From an uncultured Prevotella sp. (GTDB lineage Bacteria; Bacteroidota; Bacteroidia; Bacteroidales; Bacteroidaceae), in the NCBI GenBank assembly GCA_900539625.1, contig UQCW01000005.1:1-64000 (forward strand): a stretch of DNA of 64,000 nucleotides, in the 5' to 3' direction. Below the pieces are notes generated by a model. That model saw only the letters and a program-made list of their open reading frames with translations, was not told the origin of the DNA and searched no databases. Position numbers and translations under genes: made by a program. Positions 16,199 through 24,710 of this stretch are shown here, piece by piece (position 1 is the first letter of the stretch; every line of letters starts with the position of its first letter).

Positions 16199-18514
16199 TT
16201 ACTTCGCATTGTTGAACAAGAAGAACTGCGGACGTCCGTAGACACTGAAGTCTTTGACGCAGCCTGGCATGTTCGGGTTGCGTTGCTGGATTTCGATGCC
16301 TGTGATGGTCTGGATTTCTCCGAGGTCGATGATGATGCGGTGTGGGAAAGCCGTGGTCGGCTCCTTCTTCCACTGGGAATGCCAGTAGCTACGCGCTGAC
16401 TCGTCGAAGAGATATTCAGCCGGACCTTCGTCGGCCTGTTCGGTGTTGACGTAAACAACGGTCCATGCGTCCTTGGCAACTGGTTTGCCGTTTTCACCGA
16501 TGAGGTTGATTTCGGCCAGGCAGGCGTTTTTGTCATCGTATGAAGAGTTGACTTCAAGGAGCAGGTGGCGCATGGTGCTGGCGCCCTTGAAATTGAAGCG
16601 CTGCATGCCGCCTTCCTTCTTCAGCGTGGCTTTCAGGAGGCAGTCGCCTTCTTCAACGATGGGCTGGCCTTCCGGCTGCGTGCGCTGTTGAGATTTGCGT
16701 GCGTTGTGGTCGGTGCCCAGCGTGTTGAGGATTGGTTCCGGCAGGCCGGCAACGGTGTGGTTGCCCTTGTCTTCGAGGTCGAACACGATGATTTCGTTCT
16801 TGCCCTTCTTGACCCACGGCCCAGGCACGTAGAGCGTTTGCTGCGGACCGATTTGCCAGAACTTGCCGATGCTGCGGCCGTTGACCCACACGGCGCCCTT
16901 GCCCCAGTTGCTCATATCAAGGAAGACATCTCCGCGCTCGCTGAGCGTGAAGGTGCCGCGGTGGAAGCCCACACCTTCGAGGTTGCCGTCTTGCGCTTTG
17001 CCCTTAGGCATCTTCTTGAGGTTGTAGAGCGGCAGCGGCGTGGTGGTCCATCCCTTCACTTCCTTGCCAGCAATGGTCACATTTTCGGTGATGCCCTTCA
17101 GGTTGTCGAGGAGATCGGGACCATAGTTGATGCGGCCGACGTTTTCAACCAAAATCTCCAGTTTGGCACCAGCGGGGATGTCCACTTGCATCTTGTTTTG
17201 GCGATGACGGCGGTCGAGCGTGCCGATGCGTTTGCCGTTGACAAAGACGATGGCATAGTCGCGAACCTGGCGAATGACCATCAGACCTTTGACGGCGTCT
17301 TTGATGGTTGTTTCGTAATGGATGTAGCCAAAATCTTGGTCAACATCTTCCATCGTCAGCGGACGTTCCGCTTCGACGCGGCGCTTGAAGGCGGCGCCCA
17401 AGGGAGCCGTTTCCGTCAGTTTGACCGGCGCGAAGGTGGCGATGGGGTTTTGTGCCGGCACCTCCGGAAGTGTTTCTCCCGCTGGCAGGTTTTTCTGAAT
17501 CACTTCGCGGAAGGCCAGATATTTCGGCGTGATGTTGCCATATTCACCCAGAGGGGCGTCGTAGTCGTAGCTCGTTGGCTGCGGTTCATAGCCGCTTCCG
17601 ACGGTGTTGGCACCATTGGTGAAAGCAAAGTTGGTGCCGCCGTGGAACATGTACATATTCACAGAAATGCCGTGTTGCAGCATCCAGTCGATTTGCTTGG
17701 CAGGGCTTTTGTAGTCGCGCTTCGAATGCGGGGTGCCCCACACGTCGAACCAAGCAGGATAGAACTCAGCCACGAAGTAGGGGCCGCCGGGATAGAAGCG
17801 GTCGATGGCGCGTTTCACTTCTTCGCCAACAGAACCATTCACGGTTGGCAGGACATCCTTCATATAGCCGTTTGGCATCTGTCCGGCACCGTCGCAGGTG
17901 ATGAAAGGCGCGTTGAAGCCGGCTTTCTGAAGCATGTCTTTGAGTTTGCCAAGATAGACGCGGTCGTTGCTGTAGGAACCGTATTCGTTTTCAACCTGCA
18001 CCATGAGGATGTTGCCACCGTTGTTGACGGTGTATTTTCCAACCTCCTTGCCCAAGCGGTTGATGTATCTTTCGCAGGCAGCCAAAAAGTCGGGGTCATC
18101 GCTGCGCCAAACCATGTGCTTGTTTTTTTGCAGCCAGTAGGGGAAACCGCCGAAGTCCCATTCCGCACAAACGTATGGGCCGGGACGGAGCACAACGTAG
18201 AGGCCCAATTCCTGTGCCGTGCGGATGAACTTGGCGAGGTCGGCCTCACCTTTGAAGTCGAAGACGCCCGGCTGGCGCTCGTGGATGTTCCAGAATACGT
18301 AGGTCGAAATGCAGTTGATGCCCATGGCTTTTGCGCGAAGCATGCGGTCGCGCCAGTATTCTTGCGGGATGCGCGGATAGTGCATCTCTCCGCATATCAG
18401 GGTGACGGGCTTGCCGTCGAGCCAGAACTTGCCTTTTTCAATCTTGAAGTCGTGGGCGCTTGCTGCTGCCAAGCCCAGGACGAAGGCAAAGAAGATGGAA
18501 AGAATCTTTTTCAT
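16199..18514 (-). CDS. Secreted beta-galactosidase, GH35
   Basis: A 771-residue exported enzyme cleaving terminal beta-galactose. A signal peptide (about 1-20) ends in AAASA. The GH35 barrel (about 25-340) contains the likely acid/base Glu177 in QVENEYGS and the nucleophile Glu250 in FVAEFYPAW. Beta-sandwich domains follow (YVPGPWVKKGKNEIIVFDLE is typical of the jelly-roll part), and a C-terminal discoidin-like module holds QTITGIEIQQRNPN. It is immediately downstream of the fhs terminator hairpin, with only 14 bp between, so its promoter must lie inside or before that hairpin. Its neighbour is the GH20 gene. Confidence 0.94.
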   Translation of the reverse strand: MKKILSIFFAFVLGLAAASAHDFKIEKGKFWLDGKPVTLICGEMHYPRIPQEYWRDRMLRAKAMGINCISTYVFWNIHERQPGVFDFKGEADLAKFIRTAQELGLYVVLRPGPYVCAEWDFGGFPYWLQKNKHMVWRSDDPDFLAACERYINRLGKEVGKYTVNNGGNILMVQVENEYGSYSNDRVYLGKLKDMLQKAGFNAPFITCDGAGQMPNGYMKDVLPTVNGSVGEEVKRAIDRFYPGGPYFVAEFYPAWFDVWGTPHSKRDYKSPAKQIDWMLQHGISVNMYMFHGGTNFAFTNGANTVGSGYEPQPTSYDYDAPLGEYGNITPKYLAFREVIQKNLPAGETLPEVPAQNPIATFAPVKLTETAPLGAAFKRRVEAERPLTMEDVDQDFGYIHYETTIKDAVKGLMVIRQVRDYAIVFVNGKRIGTLDRRHRQNKMQVDIPAGAKLEILVENVGRINYGPDLLDNLKGITENVTIAGKEVKGWTTTPLPLYNLKKMPKGKAQDGNLEGVGFHRGTFTLSERGDVFLDMSNWGKGAVWVNGRSIGKFWQIGPQQTLYVPGPWVKKGKNEIIVFDLEDKGNHTVAGLPEPILNTLGTDHNARKSQQRTQPEGQPIVEEGDCLLKATLKKEGGMQRFNFKGASTMRHLLLEVNSSYDDKNACLAEINLIGENGKPVAKDAWTVVYVNTEQADEGPAEYLFDESARSYWHSQWKKEPTTAFPHRIIIDLGEIQTITGIEIQQRNPNMPGCVKDFSVYGRPQFFLFNNAK

Positions 18515-18528
18515 GATAAATCAAATAA

Positions 18529-18571
18529 AGCGATTCGGGTGATGGTGTTGTTGGGTATCATCCGAATCGCT
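18529..18571 (-). terminator. Hairpin between fhs and the GH35 gene
   Basis: Two 15-nt arms (18529-18543 and 18557-18571) pair with one G-T wobble. On the minus strand the stem is followed by TTTATTTGATTT. It ends the fhs transcript, but the 14 bp left before the GH35 start make it part of that gene's leader as well. Confidence 0.75.
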
Positions 18572-18605
18572 GTTAGTAATTAGTTAAGTTTCTTTTTTCC
18601 TTAGC

Positions 18606-20264
18606 TTAGCTGAGTCCGATGATTTCTCCGTCGACATAGTCGATGTGGTTGGCTTGCGGGTCGCGGGGAAGTCCTGGCATGCGCAAGATGTCGCCGGCAA
18701 TGGCTACAACCATTTCTGCGCCAGCGTTGAGCACAACGTCGCGGATGAGGAAGTCGAAGCCTTCAACCGCACCATAGCGTTTGGCATCGGCAGAGAAAGA
18801 GAATTGCGTCTTGGCAATACATACCGGACAAGCGTTCATGCCTAAGGCCTCGGCCTGCTTGATGTGGTTGAGGGCCGGTTTGGCAAAGGTGACGCTGGCG
18901 GCGCCGTAGATGGTTTTTGCCACCTTCTCGATTTTCGTGCGCAGGTCGTCGTTGTCGTCGTAGGTGAACTTCAGCGGCTGCGACGGGTTGTTTTCGATGG
19001 TGTCGACCACGAGGTGTGCCATTTCTTCCGCGCCCTTTCCGCCTTCAGCGTAGGCGTTGTTGATGACGAATGGTGCCTTCAGCGTTTCTTCGCAATGGGC
19101 CTTGAGGAGTGCCATTTCTTCATCGGTGTCGGTGGCAAAGCGGTTGAACACCACCACCACGCTCTGGCCGAAGCTACGCAGGTTCTTCACGTGGCGGTCG
19201 AGGTTGGCCAGGCCAGTGCGAAGTCCTTCGAGGTTAGGCTCCTTGATGGCATCGAGCGCCACGCCGCCATGCATCTTCAGGCCCTGTGCGGTGGCAACGA
19301 TGACGGTGAGGGCGGGTTGCAGACCGCTCTTGCGGCAAAGGATGTTATAGAACTTCTCAGCGCCGAGGTCGGCACCGAAGCCGGCTTCCGTGATGGTGTA
19401 GTCGCTGTGTGAGAGCGCCATGCGGGTGGCAAAGAGAGAGTTGCAACCGTGTGCGATGTTGGCAAACGGACCACCGTGAACGATGGCAGGCGTCTGCTCC
19501 GTGGTTTGCACGAGATTGGGCGCCATAGCGTCTTTCAGCAGCACCATGATGGCACCAGCCACGCCGAGGTCTTTAACGGTGAATGGTTGGCCGTCGTAAG
19601 TATATCCCAACAGAATCTGCTCGATGCGGCGGCGCAAATCCTTCTCACTGGTGGCCAGACACAAGATGGCCATGAGCTCGGAGGCTGGCGTGATGTCGAA
19701 GCCAGCTTGCTGCGTAAGGCCGTTTGTGGCCGGGCCGAGTCCCGTCACGATGCTGCGCAGGGAGCGGTCGTTCACGTCGAGCACGCGACGCCACAAAATC
19801 TCTTTCAGTCCGAAGCCGTCTTTGGCATGCTGATAGAGATAGTTGTCGAGCAGGGCGCTAATCATGTTGTGGGCAGAGGTGATGGCGTGGAAGTCGCCCG
19901 TGAAGTGCAGGTTGATGCGCTCCATTGGCAACACCTGTGCGTGGCCGCCGCCTGCTGCTCCGCCCTTCATGCCGAAGCAAGGACCCAATGATGGTTCGCG
20001 CAATGCCACGACTGCTTTCTTGCCAATGCGGTTGAGGCCCAGGGCCAGACCGATGGAAACGGTGGTTTTGCCGATGCCTGCCTTGGTGGCTGTGATGGCG
20101 GTGACGAGAATGAGTTTGCCTTTGGGCGCTCCCATCAGGCTGAGAGGGAGCTTAGCAATGTGTTTCCCGTAGTGTTCCAGTTCATTGGGAACAATGCCCA
20201 TGTGGGCCGCTACGTCATCGATGTGGGCAAGTTTTGTGGCGTGTGCAATTTCGAGATCTGTCAT
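18606..20264 (-). CDS. fhs: Formate-tetrahydrofolate ligase
   Basis: ATP-dependent joining of formate to THF, giving 10-formyl-THF for purine and one-carbon metabolism. The 552 residues match the usual length of about 555. The P-loop-like ATP motif is TATKAGIGKTT (about 58-68). Conserved blocks REPSLGPCFGMKGGAAGGG and FTGDFHAITSAHNM are present. The C-terminal block has GDILRMPGLP. In a strain that makes formate through pyruvate formate-lyase (pflB at 58504-60732), this enzyme can reuse that formate. It has its own downstream terminator. Confidence 0.97.
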   Translation of the reverse strand: MTDLEIAHATKLAHIDDVAAHMGIVPNELEHYGKHIAKLPLSLMGAPKGKLILVTAITATKAGIGKTTVSIGLALGLNRIGKKAVVALREPSLGPCFGMKGGAAGGGHAQVLPMERINLHFTGDFHAITSAHNMISALLDNYLYQHAKDGFGLKEILWRRVLDVNDRSLRSIVTGLGPATNGLTQQAGFDITPASELMAILCLATSEKDLRRRIEQILLGYTYDGQPFTVKDLGVAGAIMVLLKDAMAPNLVQTTEQTPAIVHGGPFANIAHGCNSLFATRMALSHSDYTITEAGFGADLGAEKFYNILCRKSGLQPALTVIVATAQGLKMHGGVALDAIKEPNLEGLRTGLANLDRHVKNLRSFGQSVVVVFNRFATDTDEEMALLKAHCEETLKAPFVINNAYAEGGKGAEEMAHLVVDTIENNPSQPLKFTYDDNDDLRTKIEKVAKTIYGAASVTFAKPALNHIKQAEALGMNACPVCIAKTQFSFSADAKRYGAVEGFDFLIRDVVLNAGAEMVVAIAGDILRMPGLPRDPQANHIDYVDGEIIGLS

Positions 20265-20419
20265 TTTCTTGAATTAAAAAATCAAACGATATGTTTCGGG
20301 GACGGCCTTCTATGGGATGGGCTGCCCCCTCTGTTTCTTTGTTGATGGATGGCTATTGTCGTGTTTGGCAGTGGCCAGTGTGCCATTGCCATGATGCGGC
20401 GCTTGCTGCTCTTGGGGCG

Positions 20420-21028
20420 TTATCCGATTTTGTCGACCAAGGCTGAGAGGTTGACCGTGAAGAGGCGAACCGAGATGGCCAGGAGGATGATGCCGAAGAA
20501 TTTGCGCAGCAGATAGATGGCGCTGGCGCTGAGAAGGCGTTCGACTTTGTCGGTGGCGCGAAGAACGCAGTATACAAAGATCATGTTAAGGGCCAACGCG
20601 ATGAGGATGTTGACAGAGGCGTATTCGGCCTTCAGGGACAGCAGCGTCGTAAAGGAACCTGCACCCGCGAGAAGGGGAAATACGATTGGAACCAGCGTTG
20701 CCGCTTTGATGGGTCCCATGTTCTTGAAAATCTCAACGTCAAGCAGCATTTCAAGGGCCATCAAGAAAATGACAAGTGCTCCAGCGACAGCAAACGACTC
20801 GATGTCGACACTGAAGAGATGGAGCATGGCGTCGCCGGCAAAGAAAAATCCAACCAGCAGTGCTGACGAAATCAGCGTGGCGTGGAGGGCATTGACGGGG
20901 CGGCCTTGTTGCTTGAGGTTGATAATGATAGGCGTTGATCCTAATACGTCGATCACGGCAAAGAGAACCACGAATGCACCGGTCATCTCTTGGAGGTTGA
21001 ACCGGCTAAGGAGGTAATCAAATGACAT
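20420..21028 (-). CDS. MarC family integral membrane protein
   Basis: A 202-residue protein with about six hydrophobic helices, such as VVLFAVIDVLGSTPIIINL, ALVIFLMALEMLL and ILIALALNMIFVYCVL. The MarC/UPF0056 signatures DVLGSTPI and PIVFPLLAGAGSFTT are intact. I chose the Met at 21028 (MSFDYLL). E. coli MarC was once tied to multiple antibiotic resistance, but that link was not upheld and the substrate is unknown. A TAAATTTG promoter element lies at 21134-21141 on the minus strand. Confidence 0.9.
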   Translation of the reverse strand: MSFDYLLSRFNLQEMTGAFVVLFAVIDVLGSTPIIINLKQQGRPVNALHATLISSALLVGFFFAGDAMLHLFSVDIESFAVAGALVIFLMALEMLLDVEIFKNMGPIKAATLVPIVFPLLAGAGSFTTLLSLKAEYASVNILIALALNMIFVYCVLRATDKVERLLSASAIYLLRKFFGIILLAISVRLFTVNLSALVDKIG

Positions 21029-21133
21029 AGATGAGATAGATGTTTTAGGGCAGGCCAATTATGAACATCTGCCAGTTTGTAAAATATGTGGGGAATTTTT
21101 CTGCCGCTGCAGAAAACTTTCCGTATCATACTG

Positions 21134-21141
21134 CAAATTTA
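21134..21141 (-). promoter_or_regulatory. -7 element upstream of marC
   Basis: TAAATTTG on the minus strand, about 105 bp before the marC start. Confidence 0.45.
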
Positions 21142-21261
21142 CTTTTTTTTTAGGGGCTGGACGCATTTTTCGCCTGATGTTTTGCGCGAAACTGGTGTTG
21201 GATGGATTTTTCTGACGGGAAATCGGGCGGGCGCGTTGGAAATGGAAGAGGGGAATAACAA

Positions 21262-21310
21262 AAGACAGACTTCTGCAAGCGTTGTTGCCTGGCTTGCGGA
21301 AGTCTGTCTT
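21262..21310 (-). terminator. Terminator of the uridine kinase gene
   Basis: Long arms AAGACAGACTTCTGCAAGC and GCTTGCGGAAGTCTGTCTT around an 11-nt loop, followed by TTTTGTTATT on the minus strand. Confidence 0.88.
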
Positions 21311-21354
21311 AAATGGTCTCATTGCCCTATGGGGACAGCATCGGGCGATGCTGT

Positions 21355-21984
21355 TTATTTCTTAGGATTGCTCTGGCGCATGAGGGCGGAGAGAATGTAC
21401 ATGCGCATCATTTGTATGGCGCGCTCGTTGTCGCCACCGTTAGGGATGATGATGTCGGCATACTGCTTTGTCGGTTCGATGAACTCATCGTGCATCGGTT
21501 TGAGGATGTTGCGATATTTCGTGATCAGCATTTCCAACGGATGTCCGCGTTCGGCGATGTCGCGCTCAATGACGCGCAGAAGGCGTTCGTCGGGCTCAGC
21601 GTCAACAAAAATTTTGAGGTCCATGAGGTCGCGCAAGTCTTTGTCGTAGAGCGTCATGATGCCTTCAACGATGATGACGTCGCAGGGTTCCACGTGTACC
21701 GTTTCTTTCAAACGCGTGCAGGTGATGTAAGAGTAGGTGGGCTGCTCGATGGCGCGTCCGGCACGCAGTTCGGCAATCTGGTGGGAAAGCAACGGCCATT
21801 CAAAAGCGTCGGGATGGTCGAAATTGGTTTTCTTTCGCTCTTCCAGAGGCATGTCTGTTTGGTCATTATAATAGGAGTCTTGCGGGATGACTGCTACAGC
21901 GCCTTCCGGCAGGCTTTCTCGTATTTTCTTGACGACGGTGGTCTTACCAGAACCAGTTCCGCCTGCAATTCCGATGATAAGCAT
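21355..21984 (-). CDS. udk: Uridine kinase
   Basis: Phosphorylates uridine and cytidine in pyrimidine salvage. The 209-residue protein begins MLIIGIAGGTGSGKTT, so the P-loop is at the N-terminus; a longer upstream frame is rejected for lack of homology. IPQDSYYNDQ and NFDHPDAFEWPLL are the uridine-kinase signatures. The lid region has IERDIAERGH. A TATTTTTG element at 22173-22180 could be its promoter, divergent from the HD gene. Confidence 0.96.
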   Translation of the reverse strand: MLIIGIAGGTGSGKTTVVKKIRESLPEGAVAVIPQDSYYNDQTDMPLEERKKTNFDHPDAFEWPLLSHQIAELRAGRAIEQPTYSYITCTRLKETVHVEPCDVIIVEGIMTLYDKDLRDLMDLKIFVDAEPDERLLRVIERDIAERGHPLEMLITKYRNILKPMHDEFIEPTKQYADIIIPNGGDNERAIQMMRMYILSALMRQSNPKK

Positions 21985-22172
21985 AACGTGGTATATAAAT
22001 TTAAAGTTATTGTTTGATGTTCGTTGCAGCGCCCTTCTCTTGACGGGCGATGGGGTCGCTTGGAAAAAATCCAAAATGTTGGTGGGGACATCGAGCAATA
22101 TGAGGTGCATCGGGTGGCATGCGATGCCACGGAACAGTTCATAGCGCTCGTCGTGTTCCCCCTATTCCTGTG

Positions 22173-22230
22173 CAAAAATAAATAAAAGCCTTGGATTTCT
22201 CAGTGTAATCTTCGGAAAATAGTAACTTTG
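22173..22230. promoter_or_regulatory. Divergent promoter region udk / HD hydrolase
   Basis: The minus-strand TATTTTTG (22173-22180) points to udk, and the plus-strand TAACTTTG (22223-22230) points to the HD gene. Both fit TAnnTTTG. Confidence 0.55.
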
Positions 22231-22275
22231 TCTTGGCTTAATATTGAGAACAGTCCTAATAATTTTCACTTGACC

Positions 22276-22812
22276 ATGACAGCAGAAGAAATCATCTTTA
22301 AATATTATCCTGAGGACAACGCTTTGCGCCGCCTCTTGCTTCATCATAGCCACCAGGTGGCCGACATGGCTTTGGCGGTGGCCGACCGTCATCCCGAACT
22401 ACATCTCGACCGCGACTTTCTTTACCGCGCTTCTATGTTGCACGATGTCGGAATCTTCTTGACAGACGCGCCGGCCATCCATTGTTTTGGCAAAGCTCCT
22501 TATCTGATTCACGGGCGGCTTGGCGCCGAATTGATGCGCGAGGAGGGCGACGAGAAAACAGCACGCGTCTGCGAACGGCATACGGGGACGGGATTGACGA
22601 CGGAGAACATCCGCACGCAGAATCTGCCGTTGCCGCCCGGCGATTATTTGCCTGAGACGCTTGAAGAGCAGGTGGTTTGCTATGCCGACAAGTTCTTCTC
22701 AAAGAGCCATCCCGAGCGTACGCGAACACCAGAGCAGGTGGCTAAGAGCCTTGCCAAATTCGGTGAGGCTGGCGTTGAGAAATTTTGGGAATGGCAGCGT
22801 CGCTTTGGCTAA
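22276..22812 (+). CDS. HD domain phosphohydrolase
   Basis: A 178-residue soluble HD-superfamily hydrolase. Metal ligands are seen in HHSHQVADMALAVA and in the central MLHDVGIFLTDAP, with a third His in YLIHGRLGAELM and a further one in CERHTGTGL. The last third carries a conserved KFFSKSHPERTRTPEQVAKSL tail seen in small bacterial HD proteins. The substrate is probably a nucleotide or other phosphomonoester but cannot be named. I chose the Met at 22276, 46 bp after the -7 element; an in-frame Met at 22228 overlaps that promoter. Confidence 0.88.
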   Translation: MTAEEIIFKYYPEDNALRRLLLHHSHQVADMALAVADRHPELHLDRDFLYRASMLHDVGIFLTDAPAIHCFGKAPYLIHGRLGAELMREEGDEKTARVCERHTGTGLTTENIRTQNLPLPPGDYLPETLEEQVVCYADKFFSKSHPERTRTPEQVAKSLAKFGEAGVEKFWEWQRRFG

Positions 22813-22892
22813 AGGGCGTTGTCTGTTTGACGGTGTGGCCGATTTCTCACGGGGATATTTCCGCCGTTCTTGTTTTGTTGGACAAACAATTT

Positions 22893-22929
22893 GGCAGGTG
22901 CTCAACATGTTTTTTATTGAACACCTGCC
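22893..22929. repeat. AGGTGTTCAA-family inverted repeat
   Basis: GGCAGGTGCTCAA and TTGAACACCTGCC form a 13-bp stem with one mismatch. Related sequences lie at 35431, 35594-35625 and 55178-55190. Confidence 0.6.
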
Positions 22930-22938
22930 AACAAGAAA

Positions 22939-22985
22939 AAGGAGAAGCAAAGAGACATCGAGTCTTCTTGCTTCTCCTTATATTT
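22939..22985 (-). terminator. Terminator of rpmH
   Basis: AAGGAGAAGCAA and TTGCTTCTCCTT arms, with inner GAGAC/GTCTT pairing, followed by TTTTTC on the minus strand. Confidence 0.85.
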
Positions 22986-23008
22986 CTGAGCAACCTCAGC
23001 GGCTGGGT

Positions 23009-23167
23009 TTATTTCTTGCCGTGTACTTCGTCAGAAACGGTCAATTTCTTGCGACCCTTGGCGCGACGAGCTGCTAATACGCGACGACCGTTAGCGGTCT
23101 GCATGCGTTGACGGAAACCATGTTTGTTGTTTCTCTTTCTGTTGTGAGGTTGGAATGTTCTTTTCAT
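23009..23167 (-). CDS. rpmH: 50S ribosomal protein L34
   Basis: A 52-residue gene below ORF cut-offs. It starts MKRTFQPHNRKRNNKHGFRQ and continues through RVLAARRAKGRKKLTVSD, which is the L34 signature. It is very basic and binds 23S rRNA in the large subunit. It has its own promoter (23256-23286) and terminator (22939-22985), so it is monocistronic here, without the rnpA neighbour found in many other phyla. Confidence 0.97.
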   Translation of the reverse strand: MKRTFQPHNRKRNNKHGFRQRMQTANGRRVLAARRAKGRKKLTVSDEVHGKK

Positions 23168-23255
23168 TTTTATTATGCTGTTTTATTTTTATATTTCATG
23201 GGGTGACGTGGTACTCAGTGTGTTTGCTACACTATAAAGTCCACAATTCGGGTTG

Positions 23256-23286
23256 CAAAGTTAGTACTAATTTTTTAAATGACAAA
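23256..23286 (-). promoter_or_regulatory. Consensus promoter of rpmH
   Basis: On the minus strand TTTG (23283-23286), 19 bp, TAACTTTG (23256-23263). This leaves a leader of roughly 80 nt. The rest of 23290-23431 has only a short direct repeat TTTTGCAGCGATAGG. Confidence 0.8.
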
Positions 23287-23431
23287 TTTTTAGCGTCATT
23301 TATTGCAGAACATATCCTTGCTTTTTGTTGTTGGGGCCTTGACTATCGTTGCAAAGCTGCTTCAGCTGGTTTGCAGGGTATGGCCCGTTTTTTGCAGCGA
23401 TAGGCTTTGCATTTTGCAGCGATAGGGCTTG

Positions 23432-24523
23432 TTATTCGCTGAAGCGTTTGGCCTGCTCCTGAATGAGTGCGGCATCGTTGAAGTAGTCAATCTTCATGGC
23501 GCGGCGTACATCGGCCAAGGTCTGCGCCGCAACTTCGCGGGCTTCCTCGCAACCCTTCTTCAGCATGTCGTAGATGGCGGGAATGTCCTTTTCATATTCC
23601 TTTCTGCGGGCGCGGATGGGCTCGAGTTCTTCCTGCAGGATGTTGTTGAGGAAACGTTTCACCTTCATGTCGCCCAGTCCGCCGCGTTGGTAGTGGGCTT
23701 TCACCTCGTCGAGGTTGGCATATTCGTTCCAGTAGCGTTCAAAGTGTTCCGGACGGCAGAAGGCATCGAGATACGTGAATACGGTGTTTCCTTCGATGTG
23801 GCCGGGGTCGGCAACGTGGATGTGTTCTGGGTCAGTATACATCGACATGACTTTCTTCTGTACTTCGTCGGCCGTTTCAGAGAGGTAGATGCAGTTGCCG
23901 AGGCTCTTAGACATTTTTGCCTTGCCGTCGGTGCCCGGAAGACGGAGGCATGCTGCGTTGTTTGGCAACATGATGGCCGGTTCAACGAGCGTTTCGCCGT
24001 AGATATAGTTGAAGCGGCGCACGATTTCCGTCGCCTGTTCAATCATCGGTTTTTGGTCTTCTCCCGCAGGCACGGTGGTGGCGCGGAAGGCCGTGATGTC
24101 GGCAGCCTGGCTGATGGGGTAGGTGAAGAAGCCTACGGGGATGCTGCTTTCGAAGCCGCGCATCTGGATTTCCGACTTCACGGTTGGGTTGCGCTGCAAG
24201 CGGCTTACGCTGACGAGGTCCATGAAATAGAACGAGAGTTCGCAGAGCTCAGGAATCTGGCTCTGGATGAAAAGCGTCACCTTTTCAGGGTCGAGGCCGC
24301 AGGCGAGGTAGTCGAGCGCCACCTCAATGACATTCTGGCGCACCTTTTCAGGGTTGTCGATGTTGTCGGTGAGGGCTTGTGCGTCGGCGATGAATACGAA
24401 CATCTTCTTGAAGTCGCCTTCGTTCTGGAGTTCTACGCGGCGGCGCAGAGAACCCACATAGTGGCCGATATGGAGGCGTCCGGTGGGGCGGTCGCCCGTG
24501 AGAATCACTTTTTCTTTAGTCAT
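23432..24523 (-). CDS. trpS: Tryptophan-tRNA ligase
   Basis: Class I aminoacyl-tRNA synthetase charging tRNA-Trp. The 363-residue protein has the HIGH-type motif GRLHIGHYVG (about 14-23) and the KMSKS motif in GKAKMSKSLGN. I chose the Met at 24523 (MTKEKVILTG); the upstream 62 codons run through the promoter and are not coding. The subunit is a little longer than the 330-residue norm, as in other Bacteroidota. Confidence 0.97.
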   Translation of the reverse strand: MTKEKVILTGDRPTGRLHIGHYVGSLRRRVELQNEGDFKKMFVFIADAQALTDNIDNPEKVRQNVIEVALDYLACGLDPEKVTLFIQSQIPELCELSFYFMDLVSVSRLQRNPTVKSEIQMRGFESSIPVGFFTYPISQAADITAFRATTVPAGEDQKPMIEQATEIVRRFNYIYGETLVEPAIMLPNNAACLRLPGTDGKAKMSKSLGNCIYLSETADEVQKKVMSMYTDPEHIHVADPGHIEGNTVFTYLDAFCRPEHFERYWNEYANLDEVKAHYQRGGLGDMKVKRFLNNILQEELEPIRARRKEYEKDIPAIYDMLKKGCEEAREVAAQTLADVRRAMKIDYFNDAALIQEQAKRFSE

Positions 24524-24666
24524 TATATTTTGTCTTTTTTGTTTCAGTGTAGATGGATATGGGCTGTCGTGTTTGGGAGGGGGCTTGGAGCGGGAGAACC
24601 GTTCCGGCCGTCTGTCGGCAGCCTTGTGGCGATGCCAAACGGCGTTTTCCGTCTGTTCAGCCTGTG

Positions 24667-24698
24667 CAAAGTTAGCACAAAGCCTTGAAACGGCCAAA
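24667..24698 (-). promoter_or_regulatory. Consensus promoter of trpS
   Basis: On the minus strand TTTG (24695-24698), 20 bp, TAACTTTG (24667-24674). It lies directly downstream of the amidase-like gene's antisense start and end region, giving a leader of about 135 nt. Confidence 0.8.
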
Positions 24699-24710
24699 CT
24701 TACTTCCACC

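Noticed and set aside
16565..18583. 672-residue plus-strand open frame opposite the GH35 gene
   Set aside because: An antisense shadow of a clear glycosidase, with His/Val-rich low-information sequence and no motifs.
23429..24688. 419-residue plus-strand open frame opposite trpS
   Set aside because: It mirrors trpS, lacks motifs, and both trpS signature motifs are intact on the other strand.
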